Shown: piece after piece, positions 25,569-37,547 of the stretch | How positions within the stretch are numbered: position 1 is the stretch's first letter | Layout of the letters: each line of letters begins with the position of its first letter | DNA from: Microbotryum silenes-acaulis | Lineage: Eukaryota > Basidiomycota > Microbotryomycetes > Microbotryales > Microbotryaceae | NCBI GenBank assembly: GCA_003665825.1 | Contig: QPFY01000005.1 | Span: 62,001-126,000, forward strand | DNA: 64,000 bases | Reading direction: 5' to 3' | Notes under the pieces: model-generated | Database searches by the model: none | What the model was told of the DNA's origin: nothing | What the model saw: only the letters and a program-made list of their open reading frames with translations | Translations under genes and position numbers: made by a program

Positions 25569-26001
25569 GTTGGTCTCTTGCGACTGGTATACAGACGGGG
25601 CCTGCGGAGTGCGGATCGTTCGCTCGGCTGCGGAAAGTACCTGCTTGTCCTCGTCCGAGTCCTCGGCTGCGAATCGAATGGGCGTCCTCGAGTGTGGGCC
25701 GCTTTCAGATGGCGTGCTCAGTTGGCCAGAAAGCAAAGATCAATTCAGTGGAGAGGCTTCTCCCGTAGGCGAGTGCAGGAAGAGCGAGGTCGAATGAAAA
25801 CGCAAGACGACTGACTCGGAGGAGCAGAGTCAACGCACGTCGATGACGCGCCCGCGCGAGGCAAAGTAGACCCCGAGCGCACGTGACTTTTACGCCGAAC
25901 CTCTCCCACGCCACGCCGTTGCAGAGTCAGAGTGCAGCATTTGTTTCCTGTCCATCCTATGTCATTTCACATATTATAGTTCCTGCACCTCGACGACTCA
26001 T
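25569..26001. other. Short intergenic region
   Basis: About 430 bp between the start of the ArAE_2 gene and the end of the Mio gene, both on the minus strand. It should hold the ArAE_2 promoter and 5' leader; an unsplit 5' exon cannot be excluded. Confidence 0.4.
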
Positions 26002-29000
26002 CTAATCCGACTCATCCCCGGCCCGACATTCACCTGTGAGAGCCCCATGGATCATCGAAATCAGCGCAGCATGCGATTTGAGCATTTCGTGTACGGAGGA
26101 ACTCACAATCGCAATCCGCGACGGGGCAGACGACGCTGCGTTCGAACCATTCGAGGATATGGTTCGTATGACCTGTTATAAGTGACCAACATTGCCAAAC
26201 ACATCAGTGTCTTGATTAACCTTCTCCGGGGTGGTTCGAGCCCTCCGCGTACCGCCATGCCGACATTTCTGACACCAGCACAAGCTCGACGCTGAGGAAA
26301 TTGAATTACACCAACTAAAGGTCAATTTCCTCAATGAAATTTTCCCTGGGTCCTCACTTCAAACTCACAGATATCCGTCGGGATCGAATGCAAATTTGGC
26401 TTCTTGAGGCAAACCGCACAGGCCGGTAACCCCTTCGAACAACTTGGGCACAACGTCGACTTGACCCCCACCGGGGCCGCTCGAGACCTGCCTTCGTTCT
26501 CCCCCGTCGAAAGCCCAATAAAGGGTCCCAAGTTCGTCGCGCAGAATTGACACCTGATCACGATTTGAGGTGGAGCTAACTTGCGTAGGGCGGACTCGAC
26601 TTCGTTGGCTTCGTTCGTACGACCGCCGACGCGGTGTTGTTCGATCGAGGCGCGGGCACGTCGGCCTCGCGCACCGTCGAAAACGGCCCGAGCGGCGTAG
26701 AGTTGCAGACGATCGAGATGGGAACGGTAGCCTTCGATCCAGCGCCGGAGTTGGAGGTCGTTGCGCAGTATGCCGGGAGAGATGAAGGCCGCAGCGATAG
26801 CTACTGTCTGGAGGTCCGAGGTGCGGTCGATGTATGAAGAGAGCAGAGAGATGCCTTCCGCATCCCGAAGGCCGAACAGGACGACAGCTTCGAGATCGGC
26901 GGTCGCGCGAGCTTCCTTGGCGAGGCCTTGTACGAAGGAGAGCAGCTGCGCAATACGATAGGGGACAACTTCAGGCCCAGCAGGAATGTAGACGTAGTGC
27001 TGCGCGACGAACCTCGTTGTCCGGCAAGAATCTGTGCGGTCCCCACGACGTCGTCAGTGACAAGCGAAAGCCTTTGCTCGGTCGTTGCGCTCACCTCAAA
27101 GCAATCGCGACTCGATCCTTCAACGGCAACCCACTCTCTTCAACGAGTTCTCTCCACTCTCCACCGCTGGCCATGTAGGCAAAGAGCGCTACGAGCAGCG
27201 AAGCACGAGGAGCAGGGCATCAGCCACCAGACGCAAGTTGAAGTATTTTCGAAGAAAAAAAACTTACCTCGAACCCATGGCTTGTAAGCATCCGACGAGA
27301 GTGTACGACACAAGTCCGCAAACGCACCTTCTGATCCATTTGTCGACTTTTGTGCGATCTGTGGGTCGTCAAGAATCCCCTCAATAATGCGAGCTCAACA
27401 CAGAAAAGGTAGGCTACTCACAAACGCCGCCAAGAGCGGTGCCAAAAGCCGCAATTTTTCATCTGTGAGCCGCGGCCGCCTGGTATAAGCTCATGCAGTG
27501 TCCAGCAACCCGTATAAATTGTCGTCTTGCTCACCTTTACACCCCTGTAGATACCCAATCGCACTCTCCAAATGTCCACTGAAGAACGCATGCCTCGCGG
27601 CCTTTTCATGATCGCCTTGCTTGTCATACGCAGCACAGACTTCGCCCGCTTCCCTCTCCCAATCCGTTCCGCAAACTTGTGTCGCCAACTTCCTCTGACT
27701 CGAGAAAGAGCTCGAAGAGACGGGACTCATGGCGTCGAGTTTGCGACGGGATACGAGCAAACCTGATGCAGCGACGAAGGCGGCTGCTGTGACCGGCGCT
27801 TTCCCGCGAGACGACGATGACGGCGAATGTTCCTCTCGTCGTTCTCGTAGTGATCGATGAAACTCACTGTAGATCGATCGCGACGACGTGTTGGCCGCAT
27901 GCGTCTGCAACTTGCTCTGGGCGGTATGCTGAGTCGGGCTCGAAGCCGGTGATCCCGGATTGGCAGCCGGAGCCGAAGAGGACGGAAACCCAGACAAGAT
28001 GGACATGACCCCGCGATAACGAAAGTCGTAGTCCTGAATCAGACCGTCATGAGAAAGTGCCTCGGCACGAGCGATCCACGTCCAGAATTCGCCGACCGAC
28101 GACGACTCCGCCAGTGAAGCGTTTTTCATCGGGTTCGAGCCGTAGCCTCTCGCCAATCGTTCCCGGTACAGCATCGAGACGTCCGATCTTAGGCCTTCAA
28201 GATTATCGATGTTGGTCGCCAGTTCCGAAGCGAGCTTTTGAGCTGCCTCTCTTGTTCTGGAAACTCCTCGAGGGGTGACGGATCCTCCCGAGGTTTGCAA
28301 AAGCGCCCCCCTTGGACCTCCAGGTCGAGGCGTCTGATTCCGATCAATGGGTTTGACGATGCTGCTCAGCGATAGACTCCTCCCGCGATCCAGTAGCGCC
28401 TTGACCTTCCTCGTCGGCGACTCTTCATCTTCATCATCGTCGGCAGCAAGGGAGCCTCGTCGTGAACCGACGGGTGCCGGACCCATCCTCACACATTCCA
28501 AACCAGCGTCACTCGACAGCAGCACGCCGTCCTCCAAGAAGGCCGCATGTGGTATCCGTGGCATCTCAATGACCTCGAGTCGATGTCCCGAGTTCCCAGG
28601 TGTGGCCGTGTCCCTCGAGATACCCAAGAATTGTGTTCGCTTCGGATGCAGCGGCGAGATGGCGTAGGTGAATGAAGTCAATGGCGCGACAAACGTTTTC
28701 GGTCTTCGATCGTCGAACAAGACGGGCATCTGAATTGACTCGGAGCCCGGTGTCGACCCTTGCTCGTTCGTGTTCATATTCCCTTCCATACCCAAAACCC
28801 CCACATTTTGTTTGTGCTGCATCTGCACCGCACTCGGTCCATCGAGCAGATCCCACACGCGCAAGGTATGACTCTCCCGTTCCAGCGTCGTCAACTCCCC
28901 AGCCTTGCTGAGGTTCCACTCCATCTCGACAATTCCTCGCGGTTGCACACTACTCCTCTGTCGACTCGAGAGTGCTCCGGCATCAATCTCGGACCAACTT

Positions 29001-30065
29001 AGGAGCGCATCCATCGGCTTGCGCATGTCCCACAATCGAATGACCCCATCGTCGCCGGCCGAGACGAACTGGTTGCCTTGGGACGGGTTCGGCGAGATGG
29101 CCAACGCTGCTCGAGATCCCCACGATGCTATCGGTGCGGTCGGAGATCGAAGATCATAAACACGCAGCCACTTGCCCGACATGCCTGCGACGACGGGTGG
29201 AGACGTCGCCGAAATGGCCGAGTCGGCGTAGAGGAACCCGGCAGCCGAGACGCTCTCCGAGGGACCGAGCGAGAGAAGTGGGGAGGGCTCGACCAGTCCA
29301 CCCGACGAGTTGCCGTTTGCTGAAGACGATGTCGAAGGTGAATTGCCACGACTGCATTGAGTGCCGTACTGGGATCTCCGATGGGACGACGTCGAGGAGT
29401 TGTCCTTGCCCGAGTCGAGTGCTTGAGCTGATTGCTCGATGTCGTAGATGAGGAGGGATTCACCTCGGCCTTTCTCTAATCCAACGGCAACGAGCCTAGG
29501 TCGATCTTGAGAGAAGGTGACGACATTACACGGCCGGGAATGGCGCACTGTACGACGTAGTCACACGATCTGGTTAGCAGCGTAAGTGGGGCCCGCGCAG
29601 CCCAGTCGACCGAGCTCCGCCTCGCGTGGGCACGACGTACGATTGATCTGCAGAGCCGAGTGGCCGCTATTGTTCAGCTTGGACGAAGCCGAAGGTGACG
29701 AATCGAGTCGTAGTAACAACACTTTGCCGGCGTAGGTGCCAAGGGCGACCAGATCCGGATAACTCGCATGTGGCGACCACGCGAACGATCGTACTTGGCC
29801 CAAGTCGGTACAGGCTGCGACGGTGTTGAATCTTGATGATGAAGGAGTATGCTATGTAGGAACGGGGCACGCGCATCAGTACACCAGCTGGTGGGCGCCG
29901 GGTCGTACGCGCCAACGACCCCAAAATCCAGCATCAGCATCAGCAGCAGCAGCAGGTTAGACTAACCTCCCACTCCATCAACCGCAGATCACTCCCTCCA
30001 CCAACGATGAACCTGTTCGATCCAGCAGGGTCCCATATGACCTGCTTGGGGCGTGTCGTCTGCAT
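26002..30065 (-). CDS. SEA4: SEA/GATOR2 complex subunit Sea4/Mio (WD40, C-terminal zinc domain)
   Basis: Mio-type subunit of the SEA (GATOR2) complex, which acts at the vacuole to control TORC1 in response to amino acids. Exon 1 starts MQTTRPKQVIWDPAG (30065) and ends SDLRLMEWE; WD40 blades follow (TDLGQVRSFAWSPHASYPDL, VVTFSQDRPRLVAVGLEKG, LAISPNPSQGNQFVSAGDDG then VIRLWDMRKP). The middle is helical alpha-solenoid: DEKLRLLAPLLAAF, ADLCRTLSSDAYKPW, ALFAYMASGGEWRELV, DRVAIALR, AVVLFGLRDAEGISLLSSYI and DRTSDLQTVAIAA, all typical Mio blocks. The C-terminal zinc-binding domain has IRCQFCATNLG, CPSCSKGLPACAVC, WCQKCRHGG and HILEWFERSVVCPVADCDC. The end depends on the last intron: splicing at gtgagt after GATT gives ECRAGDESD and stop at 26002-26004; reading through would stop at 26030-26032. 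Confidence 0.88.
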
Positions 30066-30481
30066 CGCTGCTGCTGCTGCTGCTGCCGCCACCCGAGACC
30101 TGGCGCAGTCCGCAACCGAGTCGGTCAATGTGGGGCGCGCGCGAGAGAGAGAGCGGCGGCCTCACGCTGACGGTTGTGCCGAGAGGGTGCTTCGAATTTC
30201 AAAGTAGGATCACAGGGCAGTATCAGAGATTCACAACGACAGGTGTAGGGCAAATAAAATGAACTCGTTCCGACCTGGACTCGCCGTCACAGCTGTTGCG
30301 AAAAAGGCTCGGGGGGAATATTATTATTGTCACACCAACGGCAAGAGCATACACGGCTCTAGCAAAACAAGAAGTGGGGTGGGGAGGATTTAGATAATTC
30401 AAGCAGCAGATAGAAAAGCGAAATAATAAATCAATAAAACAAATTCTACACATTACCGGGTATCACACGCCTACGCCTTGT
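30066..30481. promoter_or_regulatory. Promoter region of the Mio gene with CAG/CTG repeat
   Basis: About 415 bp between the Mio start and the stop of the coiled-coil gene upstream. A (CTG)n run lies directly against the start codon (30066-30084 on the plus strand), so it is either 5' leader or a poly-Ala N-terminal extension; a second (CAG)n run sits in intron 1 near 29934-29954. Confidence 0.5.
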
Positions 30482-33400
30482 TCAAACCCTCGCTCCCATT
30501 CCATGCAACCTCGCCTTGAGCGAGTCCACATTGGACGCCTGCGTCATGCCAAAAGACTTGGTCGATAATGGCACCACGACCGGTGCGAACGAAGGGACAT
30601 CATTCCGCTCAACCATCTTCAAAGCATCCCTTCTCATGGCAGGTGACAGAGCAGCAGGCTTGATGGGCACAAAACCGTCTTGTTTCGTCGAGAGAGCAAT
30701 AGGGGCGAATGTGCGAGCGGAGAGTTTGTTCTCCTTGTCGAGGGACCGTGTTCGTGCCATCGGTGGCATGACTGCTCGAGGAGCTGCAGTCGCCGATGGA
30801 AGGGGATCAAACTCGTTCGGTGCTCGTCGCTTCTTGGCTGCTGAGGTCGGCGCGACATCGACGTAGACGGGAACGGGGGGAAGGTTCGCCTGCTGGACCG
30901 GGGTGGGATGTGTCTGGACGGGAGCGGGGGCAGGAGTCGGTGCGGCAACGACTGAGGCTGCTCGAGCGATCTTGAGATCTCGAGTGAGGGATTCAATCTT
31001 GCCCTTGAGTCGTTCGATCTGCGACACGTATCGCTTTTGCTCTCGCAGCACCTGCATGGGAAACTAGGCATCAGCAAAAACGCTTAGAGCACAGAGGCCA
31101 CCGACCCACCGCGCGAACTCACGTCCATGATCTTCTCATCAAGCTCCTCCGCCTCGATCGTCTTACACTCAACCTGCTTCTCCAACTCCTCAATCTGCGC
31201 CCTCGACTCCTCCTGCATACCCTGACTCTGCGTAGCCTCTTGGACCGCCCTCTCAAGATCCCTATTCCGTTCCATGAGCGTCTCAATCTGTACAGCCGAA
31301 CTACGTTCGTGCAGTTGCAGGTTGTCGATGACTTCGCGGAGTTGGTCTTGGGACTTCTTTTCGAGTTGTTCGAGTTGCGATCGCGCGCCATCGAGGTCGG
31401 CTTGGCGTGCTTGCGAGTCTTGCTCCAGTGTGGTGATATCTGCAGATGCAAAGATCCAATCAGCCCATCGGCCCAGTATCTAAAGATATCCAGTACTCAC
31501 AGCTCTGAAGCCCATTGATCTTATCATCGGCTGTTCGACCTAGCTGGCGAAGGGTCTGGATCTCCCTCTTGGCGGCATCCATCTCTGCATCGCCGCGCTG
31601 TTTGCCCTCCTCGAACCGAGCTTGCGCATCCGCCAACTTCTCAGCAGCCACGGCTTGTTCCCTGGCAACGTCGGCCTGGACATCCTCGACCGCTTTTCGA
31701 GCAACGGTAAGCTCCACCTCGAGGACTCGAGCTTGTTCGTTCGCCTTGACCGCGCCTTCGAGTTGCTGATTCAACACGACGAGTTCCTTCTGAACCTCCG
31801 CAAGCTGAGCATGCATGTCATTCCGTTCAACCTCGAGCTGCCTGACGCGCTGTTCATCGACATGCATCTGTTCCGCCGCTTCCGCCTCAACAGTCGAGAG
31901 TTCCGCATGCGTCTGTTCGATCTCGTGCTCCAACTCCGCAATCGTTTGTTCGAGCTGTCGACCGCGTCCAAGTTCGCTACTGAGCTGCGCCTGGACTTGA
32001 GCGAGCGTGCCCGTCGTCGAGGAAAGAGCGTCCAATGCCTCGGCAAGACGTTGATCGGTCGTACCAATCCGAGAGGCAAGCTCGGACATGTCACTGTGCG
32101 CGGATTCGACCGCTTCCCGCAGGCCGGCGATGGTGGACGCCGAACTTTGTTGCATCTCCACCGAGGATCGAGTCAGTTCGGTCAATTGGCGCTCAAGCGA
32201 AGCCGTCAACGCAGAGGCATCGACCGTGGCCTGCTTGGCAATCCCTAGTTCGTTCTGCGCCTCCGCAAGTTGATCCTTGAGTTCCGTGAGCTCGTGTTGA
32301 AGTGAATCGCGCGCAGAGCAAAGCTCTTCGACTCGGCTCGTAAGTTCGATATGAGCCGGTGCGAGCTCGGGAGAGGCATCGAGTTCTTTGGTATCGCTCT
32401 CGTCGTCCGGTTCGACTTGCAGTCGCAGGGATTCGATCGTCTGTTCGTGCATGGCGATGGCAGCATTGCGACGCAAAACTCTGTGAACGCCACGAAACCT
32501 CATCAGTTCAGGTTAAGCGAACGGCTCCCGCTCGAATGTTTCACCACTTACCGTCCCTCGAGCTCGTCGACTTTTGACTGCAGGAGCAGGCAGGCGTCCT
32601 TCAATTTCGACGATCCAGCAACGGCCGTCTGGAGCTCCTGCTCGGCTTGAACGAGCTTCTCATGAACCTGCCCCTCCTTGCTCGCTTCTTCCAAAGCAAG
32701 ATCCAATCGTTCGATCTCCGCCTTGGCATTGAGGAGCTCAGTCCTAGTCTTTGCGCATTCCTTCTCGAGGTCGCTGATGCGTTGCTGAGCAACTTGGACG
32801 TCCTCGGACTTGATTCGACCGGACGTCGTCTCCGTTTCGAGCGCGACGGTGCGGTCGAGCAAGGCGACCTCTAACCGGGCCAACTCAGTTGCCTTCGAAT
32901 GTTCCGCCTCGAGTAGACGATCCTGCAGCGCCTCAACGCGGAACTTTTGCTCATTCCGGGAAAAGTCGAGCCGGGAGCGCAAGTCGTCTCGTTCCTCTCG
33001 TAGGCGCTGAACCAGAATAGAAGCCGCTTCAGAGTCGGAGAAGCTCGATATCGTAGGAGAGATCCCCGAAGCGCGCATGCTTGTCATGTTGTCCGTATCC
33101 TCTGGCTCTGGAGTAGTAGACGGCGACGACAGGAGTTGATCCTGGGCATCGATGAGCTGTCGCGCAGCACGATCGAGATCGGTTTGAAGTCGGTGAACAT
33201 CACTTTCGGCGCGCTCGGCCCTGATCGTGGCATTATTGACGCGGTCCGATGCGAGTCGTTCGGCTTTGCCGACACGCTCATCGACGCCTTCCAGCTCCGC
33301 AGTCAATTCGGCGATGCGCGCCTCGGAACGCATCAGCCTAGCCTCACCCACGTCTTGCGACTCGGAGGACTCGTGCAACGATTCAACTTCCCTCTCGAGC

Positions 33401-36400
33401 TCCTGAATCCTTCTTTGCAGCTCATTGACTTCGTGCAAGTGGGCGAGCGTAGCATCCTCGTTCGAGTTGCGACTCGCCTCGAGCTCCTGTGTCAAAGTCG
33501 CGATGGTGGAATGCAATTCGACGAGCTGGGCCACGACGGCTGCATGCTCGCGCAACTTGCGTTCCAAATGCTCCTGCGCCTCGACGGCCGCATCGCGTTC
33601 CACCATCATCTCATCCAAAGATCTCGTCGCCTGCTCCAGCTCCAGCCCAACATGCCCGATCTCCACTTCTCGAGCCTTCAAGTCGACGCGCAGTTCCTCC
33701 TCGTTCCGAGTCATTGCGTCCATCCTTTCACGATGTACAGATTCCGTCTCCTCGATCTGAGCTTCGAGGCGGTCGATTTCGCCCTGTAAAGCATCCCGGG
33801 TCTTGTCCGACTCGACTTCGATCTGGCTCGCCTTGGCCACACCCTCCTCAAGAGTTCGCTTCGCCTCCTCAAGCTCGGCCTCGAGAGCCTCGACATGCGC
33901 ATCCTCGTAGCTGCGACCATGCGACGAAGAGACCAGCTGTTCGATCGTCGCATCGAGTTCAGCGATACGGGTCTCGGCGGCTTGCAGTGCCTCGTCGCAG
34001 ACCTCGAGTTCGGCTTGGTGGGTTGATGTGAGCTCGTCGCGTTCGGTTCGTGCGGTCCTCAGAGCAGAGTCGGCGGCTTCAAGCTCAAGCTTGACGGCTC
34101 CCAGCTCGCTCGTGAGCGGCTCGAGCGACTTGGCGATCGTATCACGCTCCTCCGAGATCGTTGTGAGTTGCGCACGAAGCTCGTTGCGCTCCGTCTCGAG
34201 TGACTCTTGCGCCTCGTTCGCCGAAAGGAGTGCCTCGTTGTGAGACGTATCCAGTGCCGCTATCTGCTGCGTCAGGGTCACGATCTCGACCTCTTTGTCC
34301 ACACGCGCCTGCTGTGATGCCGCGAGCTTCTCCTCCAGAACCGATCGTTGTTCGTCGAGACTGGCGACCTGTGCTTTGAGGTCTTCGATCTGAGCTTCAG
34401 CTTGTACGAGCTTCGATCGAACCTCTTCGGTGTGCTTAGCTTGAGTCTCGAGCGTCTTGACCTTATCCGCAGCGACGCCGAGCTTGACTGTGATTGCCTC
34501 GAGTTCGGCCTCAAGTTGGGTATGGATGACTTCAAACTCGGACTCGAGCTTTCTCCGTTCCTCATTCGCGAGACCCTGTGAAGCATTGGCGAGCGCATTC
34601 CGAGACGAGTCGAGTTCCCGCTCCAAGCCGGTGCACTTGGTCTGCAGTTCCTGCACGAGCATGTTGGATCCCTCAAGCTGCTCTTGCGCCAGTTCGAGTT
34701 GTCGCTCCATCGCGTCCAAACCTCGACTCGCCTCAAGCATCAACTTGAGCCTCTGCACCTCGCGCTCGAGATCGTCTCTACTCCTCTTGAGGTCCTCGAG
34801 CTGTTTCTGAGCCTTGAGCTCTTCATCCTTCTTCGCTTCGAGACGTCGTTCAGCATCGTCCTTTGCATACTCGGCCTTCTCGACCTCTTGCTCCTTCCTC
34901 TCGACTTCAGCCCTAAGCCTCTCAATCAAATTCTTGGAATTGATCGCCTCGTCCTTAGCCTTGAGTTGCGCCCGATCCAACTCGGCCCTAAGCGTCTCCC
35001 TCACCCTCCCCACCTCCCTCTTACTCTCCTCAACCTGATCCTCCAACCCACCCAACCGCGTCTGATTCTTCTCATTCGAATCAGCCAAAGTCTTTTGCGC
35101 GGCCATGAGTTTGTTCTCCAAAGTCAGAGCTTCACGTTCCTTGAGGGTGAGTTTTTGCTTGATCGCGCTGAGGTCGCTTTCGAGATCTTTGATCTTGCTG
35201 CGCGCCTGTTCAACTTCTTGAGTCAGCTGGTTCAATTTGACCGAGGTAGGACCGTTGGGCCCGGGTAACGCGACGGAGGATGATCGGCGATGCGAAGTGG
35301 TGGAAGAGCTGGAGTTCGGGATCGAAGAAGGCTTGGGGATCGCAGACGAGGTACCGGACGCGGTGAAGCCGAGCGATGAAGCGGGTCGAGATGGTGTGGG
35401 CGGAACGATCGAAGCTCGGGGAGCACTCGAGTTGAAACCGAACTTGCTGCCGCTGTTTCGTTTGGGTGACGGCGCCGCTGTTGTACGGCCAAATGAAGTT
35501 GCCTGAGGCGCGCCGCGCAGAGAGCCAACGTTATCAGCACAGGGAGCGGTTCCACCAGGTGGGTGAAAATATAATACCTTTGTTTTGAGTAGGGCAATTT
35601 CGGCCTTCAGTGAAGTGTTCTCGTTCTCTAAAGCGATCGATTTGTCCGTCGCCGCGGAGTTGATGACGCGAGATCGCTGGAGGGGTAAAACGCGTGTAAA
35701 GTCACGTGAGCACGATGTTTTGTCTCGAGCGCGCCAAGAAGCTCGCCCGATGTGGTTCTGCAGACGGTGGCAGCAAGCGCTCACATCGAACCCGAAACTC
35801 GTAGCAGCTGCAGAGGAGGCAGGCTTGTTCTCTTTTTCTTGTTCCAATTGGTTTTGCACCTTGTGTAGGTCGGATGTGAGTTGTTGCACCTTTTGCTCGA
35901 GCGCCGAGTTGGTCTCGGCCAGTCGGGTTTGACTCGATGACGCGCCGGCGTTCCCATTCGGCGCTGTCGAAGCGGACATATTTTCCAGTTCTGCAGAGTA
36001 GAATGAAATATTGAGTTCTCGATAAAGGCAGGTTGAATATAGCAGAGTTCTGCACTGACGATAGTTCAATCTCCGAACCTCGGCTTGCTCGTCCTTCAAC
36101 TTTGCTTCAAAGTTGGAGCACGCCTGTAGCGAGTTGGCCTTTTGTGTCTGGCATAGCTTGAGTTCCTGCATAGTGTTGGATCAAAGATGTGAACAATGTG
36201 CTCAAAAGTGAGGTGCGTAATGGACATCTTTGACTTACCTCTGTTCGTTTCCTCAACTGTTCCTCCGCGACGACGGCCCTCTGAGATTCCTCCTGCAGCT
36301 GTTTAAACCAAGATCGCAGTTCGTCAGCTCCGTGACACAAACTCCAGGTATAGACCGCATGGTATAGTATCATCGCTCGTACCTTGCGCAAGTCGTCCTT

Positions 36401-36541
36401 CTTGCCCTGCTTGAGCTCGTTCAGTTCCAAGTTGAGCGACAGCTGCATGTTCGCCTGGTTCGCCAACTGCGCTTCCAACGACCCGACCTGCCGCTTCAAC
36501 GACGCGAGTTGCGGATCATCCGAGGTCGACCAGAGCGACAT
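30482..36541 (-). CDS. Very large coiled-coil protein
   Basis: I do not recognise a specific family. The product is about 1,800 residues, nearly all heptad-rich coiled coil. It starts MSLWSTSDDPQLASLKRQ (36541) with small first exons (to about 36384, then 36303-36241). A Ser/Pro-rich basic linker interrupts the coil around 35510-35290 (PSPKRNSGSKFGF, PSRPASSLGF, HRRSSSVALP). The main coil runs from about 35270 to 31100, broken by introns near 32548-32490, 31500-31440 and 31125-31060. The tail holds SQIERLKGKIESLTRDLKIA, a Pro/Ala/Val-rich stretch, KKRRAPNEFDP (possible nuclear signal) and ends LKARLHGMGARV (stop 30482-30484). No motor or CAP-Gly domain is present. Tethering, spindle-pole, nuclear-pore or microtubule-associated roles are all possible; none can be chosen from sequence alone. 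Confidence 0.75.
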
Positions 36542-37298
36542 GTTGCGGGTCACTGTGTATCGTGCCGTCGCACGTGCGAAGCAAAGTGGCACACGATGGC
36601 TCGCACGAGACCTGGCTTCGGAGAGATGTTGAGCCAGTCAGCCCGCGCGACCAGGCGCGACCTCTCGCGACTCTGCCTGACGCTGCCTGACGCTGCTCGA
36701 TTTCTCGACGCGCAACTCGTCAGTCTCAGATCTCGGCTAGCCTCAGCTGATACACTATACACTAGTGTCACAAAGAGAAGCCGACAAGTGATGCAAACTC
36801 ATATATTCAACCTTTTCTCTTTCGAGCACTCCCAACACGGAACCAGAGACGGCAGGGAATACCCAGAGTTACTAGTAGTTTGACTAAGTAGGCAGGCTCA
36901 TCTCTATTTATCCCGGCTCAGAACCACGTGCGCATGCCGCGACGTGCCCTGCAAGTCCGTCTTCACGTAATTTGTTGTCTCTTCAAGTCCGTCAGATCGA
37001 CTACACTGACCTGAGTGTGGTAGTGACATCAGCTTCGGCAGTCTGGATGACACTGTCAAGTCTCCAATTTACGACAATAAGCAACGAAAATGTTCATGTT
37101 CTTTCATTGGCTGGCCTACGGTACAAGCTAGTAATAAAGAAGTGGCTAGTGGCTAGTGCGGGGCTCAGCGCTCAGCGGCGCTCAGCGCTCAGCCTCGGTC
37201 GGCACTTGCGCCGCTGACGACAACCCTCCTCTACCTGCAAGACAGGAGCCCGGTGTTGGCCATCCCCACCGGACTCGCTCGTAGCTCACTTCAACACT
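36542..37298. other. Intergenic region with a dispersed repeat
   Basis: Upstream region of the coiled-coil gene and of the FunK1 gene, which are divergent. Holds the repeat at 36979-37121 and a short local AGCGCTCAGCGG duplication near 37160-37195. Confidence 0.5.
36979..37121 (+). repeat. Dispersed repeat, copy 1
   Basis: About 143 bp, starting TCTTCAAGTCCGTCAGATCG and ending near GGCCTACGG. A second copy lies inverted at 54275-54416 with only a handful of mismatches. The frame is open in both copies (QIDYTD, VVVTSASAVWMTL), which may be chance or the trace of an element-encoded segment. Confidence 0.85.
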
Positions 37299-37547
37299 AT
37301 GACCTCCAAGTCACGACTTTGCCCCGCCATCACAAGCTCCAATCCAGAGCGTCCGGGCCAGCGTACCCGCAAGCGAACGCGCGAGGTCAGCATGAGCGCA
37401 GACGGTTATGCTGAGTGTGCTGCAACAAGTGTCGATCCGCCCGTCCTTGCGCTCGAAGACGATATCACGGCAAGTCACCAGTACCCAGTGCAAATAACGA
37501 GGTGACTCAAGGCATGAGCTCAGGTTCGAGCGCTGACCTGTGCATCC

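Noticed and set aside
26228..26245. GGTTCGAGCCC, a tRNA B-box-like string
   Set aside because: Lies in the zinc-domain coding region of the Mio gene, with no A box or cloverleaf around it. No tRNA gene was found in the window.
37158..37200. AGCGCTCAGCGG cluster as a possible regulatory array
   Set aside because: Only two to three imperfect copies; looks like a local slippage duplication.
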